A stretch of 64,000 nucleotides of DNA from JAKAGZ01 sp963748105 (GTDB lineage: Bacteria > Bacteroidota > Ignavibacteria > Ignavibacteriales > Ignavibacteriaceae): the NCBI GenBank assembly GCA_963748105.1, contig CAVVHP010000003.1:29179-93178 (forward strand). The letters run 5' to 3'. Both the position numbers and the translations under genes were made by a program. Below the pieces are notes generated by a model. The model did not search any database, had not been told where the DNA came from, and saw only the letters and a program-made list of their open reading frames with translations. Positions 56,059 through 64,000 of this stretch are shown piece after piece; within the stretch, counting starts at the first letter, position 1; each line of letters starts with the position of its first letter.

Positions 56059-56450
56059 ATTACATCCAAATATGTTTACCTCAAAAAGATTTACAGTAAA
56101 AGAATATAGCCGGATTTGAATTATATGGTGTTGTGGAATAGATTTAATTTATTAGAAAAGCTTTTTGAATGTATTTAATAGTTGACTTAATAGCAACAAT
56201 ATATTTTATAAGAACACTCGTTTTTATTAAAAAATATTAAAAACCGCGCTTTTAGAGAATCCTCTTAAACTCATTATCATTTAATTTACAGGATAAATTA
56301 AAAGGCTGGGAAAAAGCCCAACTTTTTTTAGTGCTTGCTCGCCTATGGACGGGTGGGGCAGTCCGTCTACGGTGGAGAATCTTTAACCTTTTAATATCAC
56401 TATTTAAAACTAAGAAAGCCGAATATAACTTCGGCTTTCTGTAGTTGTTG
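56059..56450. other. Intergenic region with a GC-rich hairpin-like segment and tRNA terminator
   Basis: Between the nitrilase gene and the tRNA. Contains a weak GGG/CCC hairpin with a T run (56305-56328), a GC-rich stretch at 56345-56388 that stands out against the AT-rich surroundings and could fold imperfectly, and the tRNA terminator (56411-56440). No gene seen. Confidence 0.5.
56411..56440 (-). terminator. Terminator of the tRNA gene
   Basis: On the minus strand AGAAAGCCGAA / TTCGGCTTTCT stem with TATAAC loop and A/T-rich tail, ~10 bases beyond the tRNA 3' end. Confidence 0.8.
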
Positions 56451-56523
<73 letters not shown>

Positions 56524-56656
56524 ATGTAATATCATTATTTTTTAAGAACTTATATAATTTCGTTTTGAGAGCACAAATATACCCAAAGTGTTGAGGCATG
56601 TCAACTTTTACGGATAATTACTTTATTACCCGCATTTTAGGAAGGCAGTTTTGCGG

Positions 56657-56917
56657 TTAAACGTTGTAACTGGATGAAATTCCGTCTATTATCTGTGAAC
56701 GCGCGTGAATTTCATTTAGTTGCTGGATAATTCTAAGTATGCATTTTCTTTTTTCTTCAATCTGGTCGGTGACAAAACTGATTACATCCGGCATTGTGCA
56801 TTGTTCCAGTATGCCTTCGTAAAACTTGCTCAAAGCGGTTTCTTTCCTTAATGCTTCGTTAAGCATTGAACACGTGTTTTTGCAGTTATGTAAACACTGA
56901 ACTTCTCTTTCTTTCAT
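56657..56917 (-). CDS. Small helical Cys-containing protein of unknown function
   Basis: 86 residues with GAGGGG 5-6 bases upstream. Predicted all-helical, with CLHNCKNTC near the N-terminus and two further Cys (LEQCTM, KRKCIL). No named family recognised. It starts 39 bases after the end of the oxidoreductase gamma subunit gene, in the same direction, and may be its last co-transcribed member. The Cys spacing would suit a metal or Fe-S site. Confidence 0.65.
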   Translation of the reverse strand: MKEREVQCLHNCKNTCSMLNEALRKETALSKFYEGILEQCTMPDVISFVTDQIEEKRKCILRIIQQLNEIHARSQIIDGISSSYNV

Positions 56918-56955
56918 TTTTAACCCCTCTGGTAAATATGCATACCCGAAAACAA

Positions 56956-57513
56956 TCAGACTTTTACCCCTTCGCTTGCTAATTGTTTTCCTACCAATAG
57001 TGCCTTCTCGTTTACAGGGATCAGGTGATGATGTCTTTCCGGTAATACTTTCTTTAACGCTTTAACAATATTTTCGGCTTTTACAATCGGGCGTTTTTCA
57101 AGAAATGCACCGACTAAAATCATATTGGCAACTTTTTTCATATTAAGCTTTAAAGCTTCTTCATTTGCCGGAACACATAAAATTTCTATATCAGTTCTTG
57201 TCGGAGCATTTATAATACTTGATTCTTCATACATCAAGAGTCCGCCGGGTTTAACTGCTGATTCAAATTTATCCAGTGATGGCTGATTCAGAACAATTGC
57301 TGAATCGAAAGTCGAAACAATTGGTGAACTTATTCTTGAGCCTGAAACAATCACTGTACAGTTTGCCGTTCCGCCTCTCATTTCAGGTCCGTAAGAAGGC
57401 ATCCAGCTTATTTCTTTTTCTTCAATCATCGCAGCGTAAGCAATGATCTGTCCCATAGAAAGAATTCCCTGTCCGCCGAATCCGGCAAAAATTATTTCGT
57501 GAGCTTTTTGCAT
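56956..57513 (-). CDS. 2-oxoacid:ferredoxin oxidoreductase, gamma subunit
   Basis: 185 residues, HEIIFAGFGGQGILSMGQII at the N-terminus and GGTANCTVIVSGSRISSPIV are the PorG/KorC-type gamma domain. The subunit helps bind CoA and assemble the complex. 21 bases separate it from the beta subunit gene; with the alpha and ferredoxin-like delta subunits it forms a four-gene operon (59705 to 56956). Confidence 0.9.
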   Translation of the reverse strand: MQKAHEIIFAGFGGQGILSMGQIIAYAAMIEEKEISWMPSYGPEMRGGTANCTVIVSGSRISSPIVSTFDSAIVLNQPSLDKFESAVKPGGLLMYEESSIINAPTRTDIEILCVPANEEALKLNMKKVANMILVGAFLEKRPIVKAENIVKALKKVLPERHHHLIPVNEKALLVGKQLASEGVKV

Positions 57514-57534
57514 TTTAATTTCCTTTAACTTTTA

Positions 57535-58311
57535 TCAGTTTGTTCCTGCTTTCGGTACTTTTAAATCTCCCAGCGGGTAATAAGGAAGCATATTTTCTTC
57601 CATCCACTTGTTTGCTTCAACAGGAGTCATACTCCATCCGGAAGGACAATTAGATACCACTTCAATAAAGCAGGTCCCTTTTTTCTCTTTCTGATATTCA
57701 AAAGATTTTTGAATTGCTTTTTTAAGTTTACGAACCGCACCCGCAGTGTGAACCGCCTGTCTTGTAACATAATGTGCGCCGGGCAGAATAGTGATCATAT
57801 CGGTAATCTTTAAAGGATAACCGATTAATTTTTCATCCCTTCCGTAAGGCGATGTTGAAGTTTTCATACCGATAAGTGACGTTGGCGCCATCTGGCCGCC
57901 GGTCATTCCGTAAATTCCGTTGTTGATAAATATGATCAGTATGTTTTCGCCGCGGTTAATCGAGTGAATAGTTTCCGCAGTTCCGATAGCGGCAAGGTCA
58001 CCGTCTCCCTGGTAGGTGAACACAAATTTTTCAGGTAAAACTCTTTTTATTCCTGTAGCAACTGCTGTTGCTCTTCCGTGTGCCGCTTCCTGCATATCAA
58101 CATTCATATAATGATAAGCAAAAACCGAACAGCCTACCGGTGCAACACCAACAGTATTTTCCTGAATATTCATTTCTTCAACTACTTCCATCAACACTCT
58201 GTGTACTACACCGTGGCCGCAACCAGGACAGTAATGAAGAGGTGTTTCTGTAAGAGTTTCAGGTTTCCTGTAAACTACATCCATTCCATTGTTTGAATTA
58301 TCTAATGACAT
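57535..58311 (-). CDS. 2-oxoacid:ferredoxin oxidoreductase, beta (TPP-binding) subunit
   Basis: 258 residues. TPP site: LHYCPGCGHGVVHRVLMEVV, YQGDGDLAAIGTAETIHSI (GDG) and NNGIYGMTGGQMAPTSLIG. This is the thiamine-diphosphate-binding half of the four-subunit 2-oxoacid:ferredoxin oxidoreductases. Partner subunits lie directly on either side (12 and 21 bases). Confidence 0.92.
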   Translation of the reverse strand: MSLDNSNNGMDVVYRKPETLTETPLHYCPGCGHGVVHRVLMEVVEEMNIQENTVGVAPVGCSVFAYHYMNVDMQEAAHGRATAVATGIKRVLPEKFVFTYQGDGDLAAIGTAETIHSINRGENILIIFINNGIYGMTGGQMAPTSLIGMKTSTSPYGRDEKLIGYPLKITDMITILPGAHYVTRQAVHTAGAVRKLKKAIQKSFEYQKEKKGTCFIEVVSNCPSGWSMTPVEANKWMEENMLPYYPLGDLKVPKAGTN

Positions 58312-58323
58312 TACAATTCCTCT

Positions 58324-59421
58324 TTATTCGTTTGTTACCATTTGTTTTTCGAGAAGCTCTTCAACGTTTTTAAGAACTTCTTCCGGTGTAGGTATAATTC
58401 CACCCATTCTTCCATAATGATAAACAGGTTTCTTTCCGTTAACTGCCAGTCTTACATCTTCAACCATCTGGCCTGCGTTCATTTCTAATACCAGGTAAAA
58501 ATTTACCTTATCTGTATATGATGCCAGTGCATCTATCGGGAACGGATAGAGAGTAATCGGACGAAGCAAACCAAGCTTAATACCTTTTTCTCTCCCGAGT
58601 TCAATTACTTTCTGGCAAATTCTTGCGGAAAGGCCGTATGCAACTAAAAGTACATCAGCATCTTCTGTATTAATTTCTTCGAATCTAACCTCATTCTCTT
58701 CAATTTTTCTATACTTTCTCTGTAGCTCAAGATTTACCTGTTCCATCTCTTCGGGTTTGATAAAAAGAGACGTGATAATATTTCTTTCTCTTGTTTTTGG
58801 TTTGCCGATAGTAGCCCAGGAATTTTCCGGGTACTCCAGAGAACCTTCTTCAGGTAATTCAACTTTTTCCATCATTTGTCCGAGAGCGCCATCAGCAAGA
58901 ATCATTACGGGATTTCTGTATTTTTCGCCGAGTGCAAATCCATCGAAAACAAAGTCAGCCATTTCCTGTACAGATGAAGGCGCAAGAACTATAAGATGAT
59001 AATCACCGTGTCCGCCACCTTTAACTGACTGGAAATAGTCGCCCTGTGAAGGCTGTATTGTTCCAAGTCCCGGGCCTCCCCTATTAACGTTTACTACAAG
59101 ACAGGGTAGTTGTGCCGAAGCAATATATGATAGTCCTTCCTGCATTAGACTAATACCCGGACTTGATGATGATGTCATTACGCGGGCCCCAGCTCCTGCC
59201 GCTCCATAGATCATATTTATCGAAGCCACCTCACTTTCGGCCTGTAGTACAACACCTCCGCGCTGTGGCACCTCCCTTGTAAAATATTCCAGGATTTCGG
59301 ACTGCGGTGTTATAGGATAACCGAAATACGCATGCATCCCGGCTCTTATAGCAGCCTCAGCAAGAGCTTCATTGCCCTTCATTAAACGAGCTTCTTTTAT
59401 TATCTCTAATGTTTGATTCAT
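58324..59421 (-). CDS. vorB: 2-oxoacid:ferredoxin oxidoreductase, alpha subunit (VorB-like)
   Basis: 365 residues. LMKGNEALAEAAIRAGMHAY, GYPITPQSEILEYFTREVP, AESEVASINMIYGAAGAGAR and GGPGLGTIQPSQGDYFQSVK are the signature of the VorB type (3-methyl-2-oxobutanoate, also 2-oxoglutarate-like). The complex oxidatively decarboxylates 2-oxoacids to acyl-CoA with ferredoxin. The exact acid (branched-chain keto acid versus 2-oxoglutarate) is inferred from the family and is not proven by sequence. Confidence 0.88.
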   Translation of the reverse strand: MNQTLEIIKEARLMKGNEALAEAAIRAGMHAYFGYPITPQSEILEYFTREVPQRGGVVLQAESEVASINMIYGAAGAGARVMTSSSSPGISLMQEGLSYIASAQLPCLVVNVNRGGPGLGTIQPSQGDYFQSVKGGGHGDYHLIVLAPSSVQEMADFVFDGFALGEKYRNPVMILADGALGQMMEKVELPEEGSLEYPENSWATIGKPKTRERNIITSLFIKPEEMEQVNLELQRKYRKIEENEVRFEEINTEDADVLLVAYGLSARICQKVIELGREKGIKLGLLRPITLYPFPIDALASYTDKVNFYLVLEMNAGQMVEDVRLAVNGKKPVYHYGRMGGIIPTPEEVLKNVEELLEKQMVTNE

Positions 59422-59450
59422 CTTTTTACCAAAATTTTTATTAAAACTTT

Positions 59451-59705
59451 TTATGCTTCCGCAGCCGCTTTCTCTGCTTTCTTCTTTGAGCCTTTGGGTT
59501 CTCTGTAAACGGTGATCACCGAATCAGGGCATACAAGTGCACAGTTAATACAACCGGTGCAGTTATCTTTTATAAGCTCGGCAAATTTGTAACCCTTAAG
59601 GTTAATTTGTTTGGATAAAGCAAGACTCTCCTGCGGGCAGGCGACTATGCAAAGTTCACATCCTTTGCACAACTCTATTTTAAATTCTACATTTCCGCGA
59701 ATCAT
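59451..59705 (-). CDS. 2-oxoacid:ferredoxin oxidoreductase, delta (2x[4Fe-4S] ferredoxin) subunit
   Basis: 84 residues. Two CxxCxxCxxxCP clusters: CKGCELCIVACPQESL and CTGCINCALVCPDSVI, then a Lys/Ala-rich tail (KGSKKKAEKAAAEA). It passes electrons from the TPP site to external ferredoxin. First gene of the operon; alpha follows after 29 bases. Confidence 0.93.
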   Translation of the reverse strand: MIRGNVEFKIELCKGCELCIVACPQESLALSKQINLKGYKFAELIKDNCTGCINCALVCPDSVITVYREPKGSKKKAEKAAAEA

Positions 59706-59996
59706 AATGTTTTTCTGCTATTATTTATAAAATTCACTTTATCCCCTAATTACAAGTTATATGCCAAGAAGCGCTCATTTCAGGAGTTGTCTCTATTGTT
59801 AGAAAATGGTTATTCAGGCTATAATTATCATTTTTAAGAATCGACCTGCAAATCTTTAATTCTTGTATAAGAGAAGATATCTACCGAGCCTGAGAAGAGG
59901 AAGTTGATTTTCGGCGAATTTTTAAACAATATTATTATAATATTATGATGTCTTTTTGACAGTATTGTAAATTCAAAATAACTATAAGGTATTATC

Positions 59997-61958
59997 TTGA
60001 ATAATTCAAAAATTACGATAATTAATACTTGTTTCTATCCATTATATATGTGATTCCGGTTTCGGCTCAAAACGAGCCTATTACCATGACTGACCAGGTA
60101 AAGCTGGAATCTCCCTCCAGCCCGGTAATTTCTCCGAATGGGGATAAAGTCTTATTCACAATCAGAAAACCCGACTTTATACAAAACAGGTGGGTGACAC
60201 AGATTTATCTTTTGAACGTTCCTTCCGATAGTTATCATCAGTTTACTACAAACGGCAAGAGCTGTACAAATCCGCAAGTTTTCACCCGATGGTAAATTAG
60301 TAACTTTTCTATCAGGCAGAGATTATCTGAATAAGGAATCTGAAAAAATGGAAAGCGATGGAAGACAAATCTGGGCAGCTCCACTAAGTGGAGGAGAGGC
60401 TTTGAACCTTACTTCAATAAAAGGTGGGGTTGATGAATATTGCTGGTCGCACAGGGGAAATTTAATAGCGTTTCTGTCGGAAAAAGAAAATGACACAGAG
60501 GGACCACAGAAAGTTTTTCCAAAAGAAAACCCCGTAAAAGTTTTGAATCTGTTTGATGTAAATTCAGGAAAAATTATTTCTTCTTTTGAACTGGATGCCG
60601 GTGCAGCAGACATCAGTTTCAGCAGCAATGATAATAAAATAATCTACCAGACAAATTATACTGCGGAATATAACGATGATCAGAAATATGATATTTTTTC
60701 TATAGATCTGAATGGCAATAAAACCCGGCTTACCTCAGAAGCCGGACCTGAAACTTTGCCTGCATATTCCCCCGATGGCAAAACAATCGCTTACATTACT
60801 CAAACCGTTCCGGATATAGAATTTGCTGAAACGGATCTGAATATTATGAACGCTGATGGAACCGGGAAGAAAAATCTTACAAAGGATTTTAATCTTAGTG
60901 TTGATAACCTAACCTGGAAAGACAACAACACCATTTATTTTACGGTTAACGAAGGTACAAACGAACATTTGTACCGCATAACTTTAAATGATAATAAAAT
61001 TGAAAAATTAACATCCGGAAATATGGAAATCGCTAATGTTTCTTTTTCAAAAAAAGGAGACCTTTGTTACGCAAGTGCAAGCGCAAAAACACTAAATGAA
61101 ATTTTTATTAACAACAAACCCGTTACTAATTTCAGTAAGCAACTTATAAAATATAATCCCACATCACAGGAAGTGGTTTCTTACAAAAGTCGTGACGGAA
61201 AATTTAATATTGAGGGAATTTTATTTAAGCCGGACAATTTTAATCCGGCTAAAAAATATCCTTTAATCTTAACGGTACACGGTGGCCCGTACGGATCTTT
61301 TAAAAATACTTTTTTACAAACATACGGAACGAGGGTTTGGACCGATAACGGTTATCTTGTCTTCGCACCAAACCCGAGAGGAAGCAACGGCTACTCGGAT
61401 GCATTTTCGCAGGCAAACCGTTATGATCTTGGCGGCGGGGATTACAGGGATATTATGGACGGTGTAGATTACATTATTTCAAAAGGAATTGTGGATACAA
61501 CCAGGATGGGAGTTACAGGCGGAAGTTACGGCGGATATCTTACCAACTGGATAATTTCTCAAAACAACAGGTTTAAGGCCGCAGTTTCAATGTACGGACT
61601 TTTTAGTTTATTTACAGACTGGAGCAATTCATGGCAGCCAAGCTGGGAAAAAATGTACCTCGGCTATTATTACTGGGAAAAACCAATTGATATGAACAAC
61701 CAGTACGTCAGCAGATCACCTGCATTTTACGCGCAGAATATTACGACTCCGACTCTAATTCTTCACGGGGACAAAGACGTGTACACTAACCTCTCCAACT
61801 CAAGAGAAATGTACCAGGCCCTGCACACCAGGAATGTACCCGTGAAATTCGTGGTTTACCCGGGCGAGGGACATGGCCTACGGAGAAAACCAAATGACTA
61901 CATAAATGTAGTGGAAAGAGCTACAAAATGGTTCGAAAAATATATTCTTTCAAAATAA
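59997..61958 (+). CDS. S9-family serine peptidase (DPP/acylaminoacyl-peptidase-like), frameshifted
   Basis: Exported prolyl-oligopeptidase-type enzyme of ~650 aa. The catalytic part is intact: HGGPYGSF oxyanion loop, nucleophile GVTGGSYGGYLTNWI (GxSYGG), Asp in LILHGDKDVYTNLSN and His in YPGEGHGLRRKP. The N-terminal beta-propeller has SPNGDKVLF and YSPDGKTIAYITQ repeats. Two lesions: near 60028 inside the signal peptide (TTG 59997 MNNSKITIIN / TLFLSIIYVIPVSAQ) and an extra G at 60278 (restores NPQFSPDGKLVTF). It would degrade peptides in the periplasm. Stop followed by a perfect hairpin. Confidence 0.85.
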
Positions 61959-61965
61959 TATTATA

Positions 61966-61993
61966 GTAGAGACGGGTATTACCCCGTCTCTAC
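61966..61993 (+). terminator. Hairpin after the S9 peptidase gene
   Basis: GTAGAGACGGG / CCCGTCTCTAC, 11-bp perfect stem around 61977-61982. No T tract follows, so it is either a weak terminator or a small dispersed palindrome. Confidence 0.6.
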
Positions 61994-62150
61994 AGGTATA
62001 TTAACCGGTTGCCCGACTAAAAAACCGAAAAAGTCGAATATTTGCCTGCAACCAAATTACCCTCCCGGACATCACATTACATTGATAGTACTATAACTTG
62101 GAATTAATTTTAAAATATAAAATTTTACTCACAATCAGAGAGGTACACAT

Positions 62151-62644
62151 TTGAAATCATTAACCAAAATATTTATCATTTTTGTGATGGTTACGTTGGT
62201 AGGTTTTACCCTTGTAGTAAACGAGGAAACCAGTACTACCTTAAACCCGGCAAACAATGAGATATCTTCCGTTAATGACGCAGAGAATACTCTAAACGAA
62301 TCTTTAGTGGATTATACCGAAAAAGGCACAATGGTTGCTTCGTGGTATGGTCCAAGATTTCACGGAAAATTAACCGCAAACGGTGAAATTTACGACCAGA
62401 TGGCATTCACCGCTGCGAATAAAAAGTTAAAATTTGGAACATTATTGAAAATAACTAATTTAAAAAATGAAAATCCGTTATTGTAAGAATAAACGACCGT
62501 GGACCTTATATACCGGGCAGAAATCTTGATTTATCAAAAGCGTCAGCCTTGGCTTTAGGAATGATGCACAGAGGTGTAATTAAAGTTAAGGTGGAACAAA
62601 TCAGCCTCAAGGGAGTAAACTACCCAGTGGTGGCTCTTAAATAA
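62151..62644 (+). CDS. rlpA: RlpA-like double-psi beta-barrel septal protein, frameshifted
   Basis: TTG start with AGAGG ~9 bases upstream and a signal peptide (LTKIFIIFVMVTLVGFTLVV). RlpA core: GTMVASWYGPRFHGKLTANG, EIYDQMAFTAANKKLKFGTL and, after the lesion, INDRGPYIPGRNLDLSKASA. One A is missing in the run 62470-62473; adding it gives NEKSVIVRINDRGP and a ~164-aa protein. RlpA cleaves stem-free peptidoglycan at septa (lytic transglycosylase). The usual 'TAAHKTLP' is TAANKKLK here. Terminator at 62665-62690. Confidence 0.88.
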
Positions 62645-62664
62645 AATATCCTATTATTAGTGAC

Positions 62665-62690
62665 AAACCCCGGTCCAAAACCGGGGTTTT
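62665..62690 (+). terminator. Rho-independent terminator
   Basis: AAACCCCGG / CCGGGGTTT stem with TCCAAAA loop and TTTTTT tail; ends the RlpA-like gene. Confidence 0.92.
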
Positions 62691-62762
62691 TTATTTTAAA
62701 GGTAAAAATTGACAAATTTTGTTAAATTTAAAGCCTGTTTGATTCCTCGCCAGTTTTTTAAC

Positions 62763-62795
62763 ATGCCATCCCGAACATGTTTCGGGATCTCCGGA
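62763..62795 (+). repeat. Partial REP-like palindrome
   Basis: CATCCCGAACATGTTTCGGGATCT: arms CCCGAAC / GTTTCGGG. Same type as the element at 29837-29907 but only one hairpin, lying between the RlpA-like gene and the methyltransferase gene. Confidence 0.5.
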
Positions 62796-62850
62796 ATAAG
62801 TTGAAAAATTAATCTCAAAAAAATATATATATTCAAAATTCAATAATAAA

Positions 62851-63405
62851 ATGAAAAAACTAAATATCGGCTGCGGAAAGGATTTAAAAGAAGGATATGT
62901 AAACCTGGATATTGTGGATTACGGTGGAAACGAGATTCACGATATAAACACGTTCCCCTATCCCTTTAAGGATAATACATTTGATGAAATATATGCTTCA
63001 CACATTTTGGAACACCTTGACAGTTTCCACAAAACTGTAACCGAGTTATACAGAATTTCAAAACCGGATGGAAAAATTATTGTTTACGCCCCGTTCTTTT
63101 TAAATACAAAATATTTTGGCGAGCCGGATCACAAAATTCCTTTTTCAATCAGAACATTCGACAATTATGAATACATCGGGAACAGGAAATTAAAATTTTA
63201 CGAAAAATGGAAATTGAATCACAGGACAAATTACGAAGGGAAAGCAACTTTTGAAATTTTAGAAAAGAGATTTATTACTTCCCATTTTGCCGCACTAAAA
63301 TGGATGGATTTTATTGTAAATATTGAGCCGGTTATGTACGAAAGATTTTTCGCCGGAATTTTTTCTCCGGAAGAGGTTTATTTCAAATTGAGGGTTGTAA
63401 AATAA
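62851..63405 (+). CDS. Class I SAM-dependent methyltransferase
   Basis: 184 residues. Motif I KKLNIGCGKDLKEGYVNLDI (GCG), the acidic D in FDEIYASHILEHL, LYRISKPDGKIIVYAPFF. This compact 'GCG...VNLD' type often modifies sugars or lipids; the tail LRVVK ends the protein. Monocistronic; no obvious partner. Converges on the DUF423 gene. Confidence 0.88.
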   Translation: MKKLNIGCGKDLKEGYVNLDIVDYGGNEIHDINTFPYPFKDNTFDEIYASHILEHLDSFHKTVTELYRISKPDGKIIVYAPFFLNTKYFGEPDHKIPFSIRTFDNYEYIGNRKLKFYEKWKLNHRTNYEGKATFEILEKRFITSHFAALKWMDFIVNIEPVMYERFFAGIFSPEEVYFKLRVVK

Positions 63406-63422
63406 ATTTTATTTACTGCCTG

Positions 63423-63800
63423 TTAGTTTTTCACTGCTGGTTTCTTCACAGCTTTCACAACAATCATTATCCACCCAATTAAAAAGCAAACACCACCGAA
63501 TGGTGTGATTATCGCAAAGGCAATTGTGTAGGTAAGTGCGTACAAATAAAGTGAAAATGAGAATAGAATTACTCCCAGTGTAAAAAACAATGCCGCAATT
63601 TTATAATTTGCATCGCCCAATAATCCTATTGTTAAAATTACGACAGAGTGAATAAGCTGATATTGAACGCCGGTTTTATATACGTCCATCATTTCGGGAG
63701 TTAAATAATCTTTGAGTCCGTGCGCGCCGAAAGCACCGATAGCTACTCCAAGAAATCCTAATATTCCGCCTGCAATTATCCAGGTTTTGTTATTTTTCAT
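63423..63800 (-). CDS. DUF423 family membrane protein (YgdD-like)
   Basis: 125 residues with four helices. GVAIGAFGAHGLKDYLTPEM, YKTGVQYQLIHSVVILTIGL and AIITPFGGVCFLIGWIMIVV are the DUF423 signature. Inner-membrane protein of unknown function, near-universal in bacteria. Monocistronic. Confidence 0.92.
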   Translation of the reverse strand: MKNNKTWIIAGGILGFLGVAIGAFGAHGLKDYLTPEMMDVYKTGVQYQLIHSVVILTIGLLGDANYKIAALFFTLGVILFSFSLYLYALTYTIAFAIITPFGGVCFLIGWIMIVVKAVKKPAVKN

Positions 63801-63905
63801 AGTTTTTATCCAAAATAGTTACGTGGTGAACATCAAATAGTATTGAACACTTGGATTAAAAATTAGTAAATTGCCGAATCAGATGTTAAACTAAATCGGG
63901 TTAAT

Positions 63906-64000
63906 GGCGACGAAAAGGGTGCACTGCTCGACGCCGCAGTGCGGCGCGCCGAACCGGCACTGGAGCAAACCACCGTGAACTGAACGAAGTACGGGAGAAG
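63906..64000 (+). other. GC-rich end of the window, possibly coding remnant or foreign DNA
   Basis: From ~63905 the composition changes sharply from AT-rich to strongly GC-rich. A frame gives GDEKGALLDAAVRRAEPALE then QTTVN and a TGA at 63981-63983, an amino-acid mix usual for a high-GC organism. An inverted repeat GCACTGC ... GCAGTGC (63921-63942) and a GGCGCGCC site lie inside. No gene can be called from so little sequence. Confidence 0.4.

Overview
The window is an AT-rich chromosomal segment, most likely from an Ignavibacteria-like member of the Bacteroidota/Chlorobi group. The main evidence is at least five loci encoding type IX secretion (T9SS) C-terminal sorting domains of the 'NYPNPFNPSTxIxY ... 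LGREV ... LASGVYxYxL' kind. Weak Shine-Dalgarno sites and frequent TTG/GTG starts fit this assignment. No plasmid, phage, CRISPR array or complete insertion sequence was recognised.

Layout. 0-6 kb: the 3' end of a lysine 2,3-aminomutase-type gene, then two large secreted T9SS proteins (a subtilase with beta-helix and TPR regions, and a BNR-repeat protein) and a gap with a decayed secreted-protein remnant. 6.7-17.7 kb: a minus-strand operon (methyltransferase, GT9 heptosyltransferase, GT2, NAD kinase, thioredoxin-like protein) diverging from a surface-polysaccharide cluster (Wzx-type flippase, several glycosyltransferases, a WbaP/WcaJ-type initiating transferase). 17.7-26.2 kb: two small genes, then a family of BNR/T9SS proteins in three states: intact, multiply frameshifted, and reduced to its last ~70 codons. 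26.4-41.2 kb: a copper island on the plus strand, holding a HYC/CC-motif protein, a CusC-CusB-CusA efflux system, a PII-like regulator, a His/Met-rich metal-binding protein, a CcmF-type protein, a 30% Met protein, a SHOCT protein, a T9SS-exported Met-rich protein, a CopB-type P1B ATPase and a c-type cytochrome. 41-56 kb: housekeeping and accessory genes (NmrA, GNAT, lone receiver, M13 peptidase, thioredoxin/thioredoxin reductase group, PaaI thioesterase, metallo-beta-lactamase-fold protein, TrmO, membrane MutS-like ATPase, patatin, exported nitrilase). 56.4-59.7 kb: initiator tRNA-Met and a four-subunit 2-oxoacid:ferredoxin oxidoreductase operon. 60-63.8 kb: S9 peptidase, RlpA-like protein, methyltransferase, DUF423 protein. 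The last ~95 bases are abruptly GC-rich.

The copper genes make a coherent envelope detoxification set: CopB exports Cu from the cytoplasm, CusCBA moves it out of the periplasm, and several His/Met-rich proteins can buffer it in the periplasm and at the cell surface. A PII-like protein next to CusA suggests post-translational control. A striking property of the whole window is the number of single-base frameshifts in otherwise well-conserved genes (about 17 lesions including one in-frame stop). These could be assembly error or real decay; raw reads would decide.
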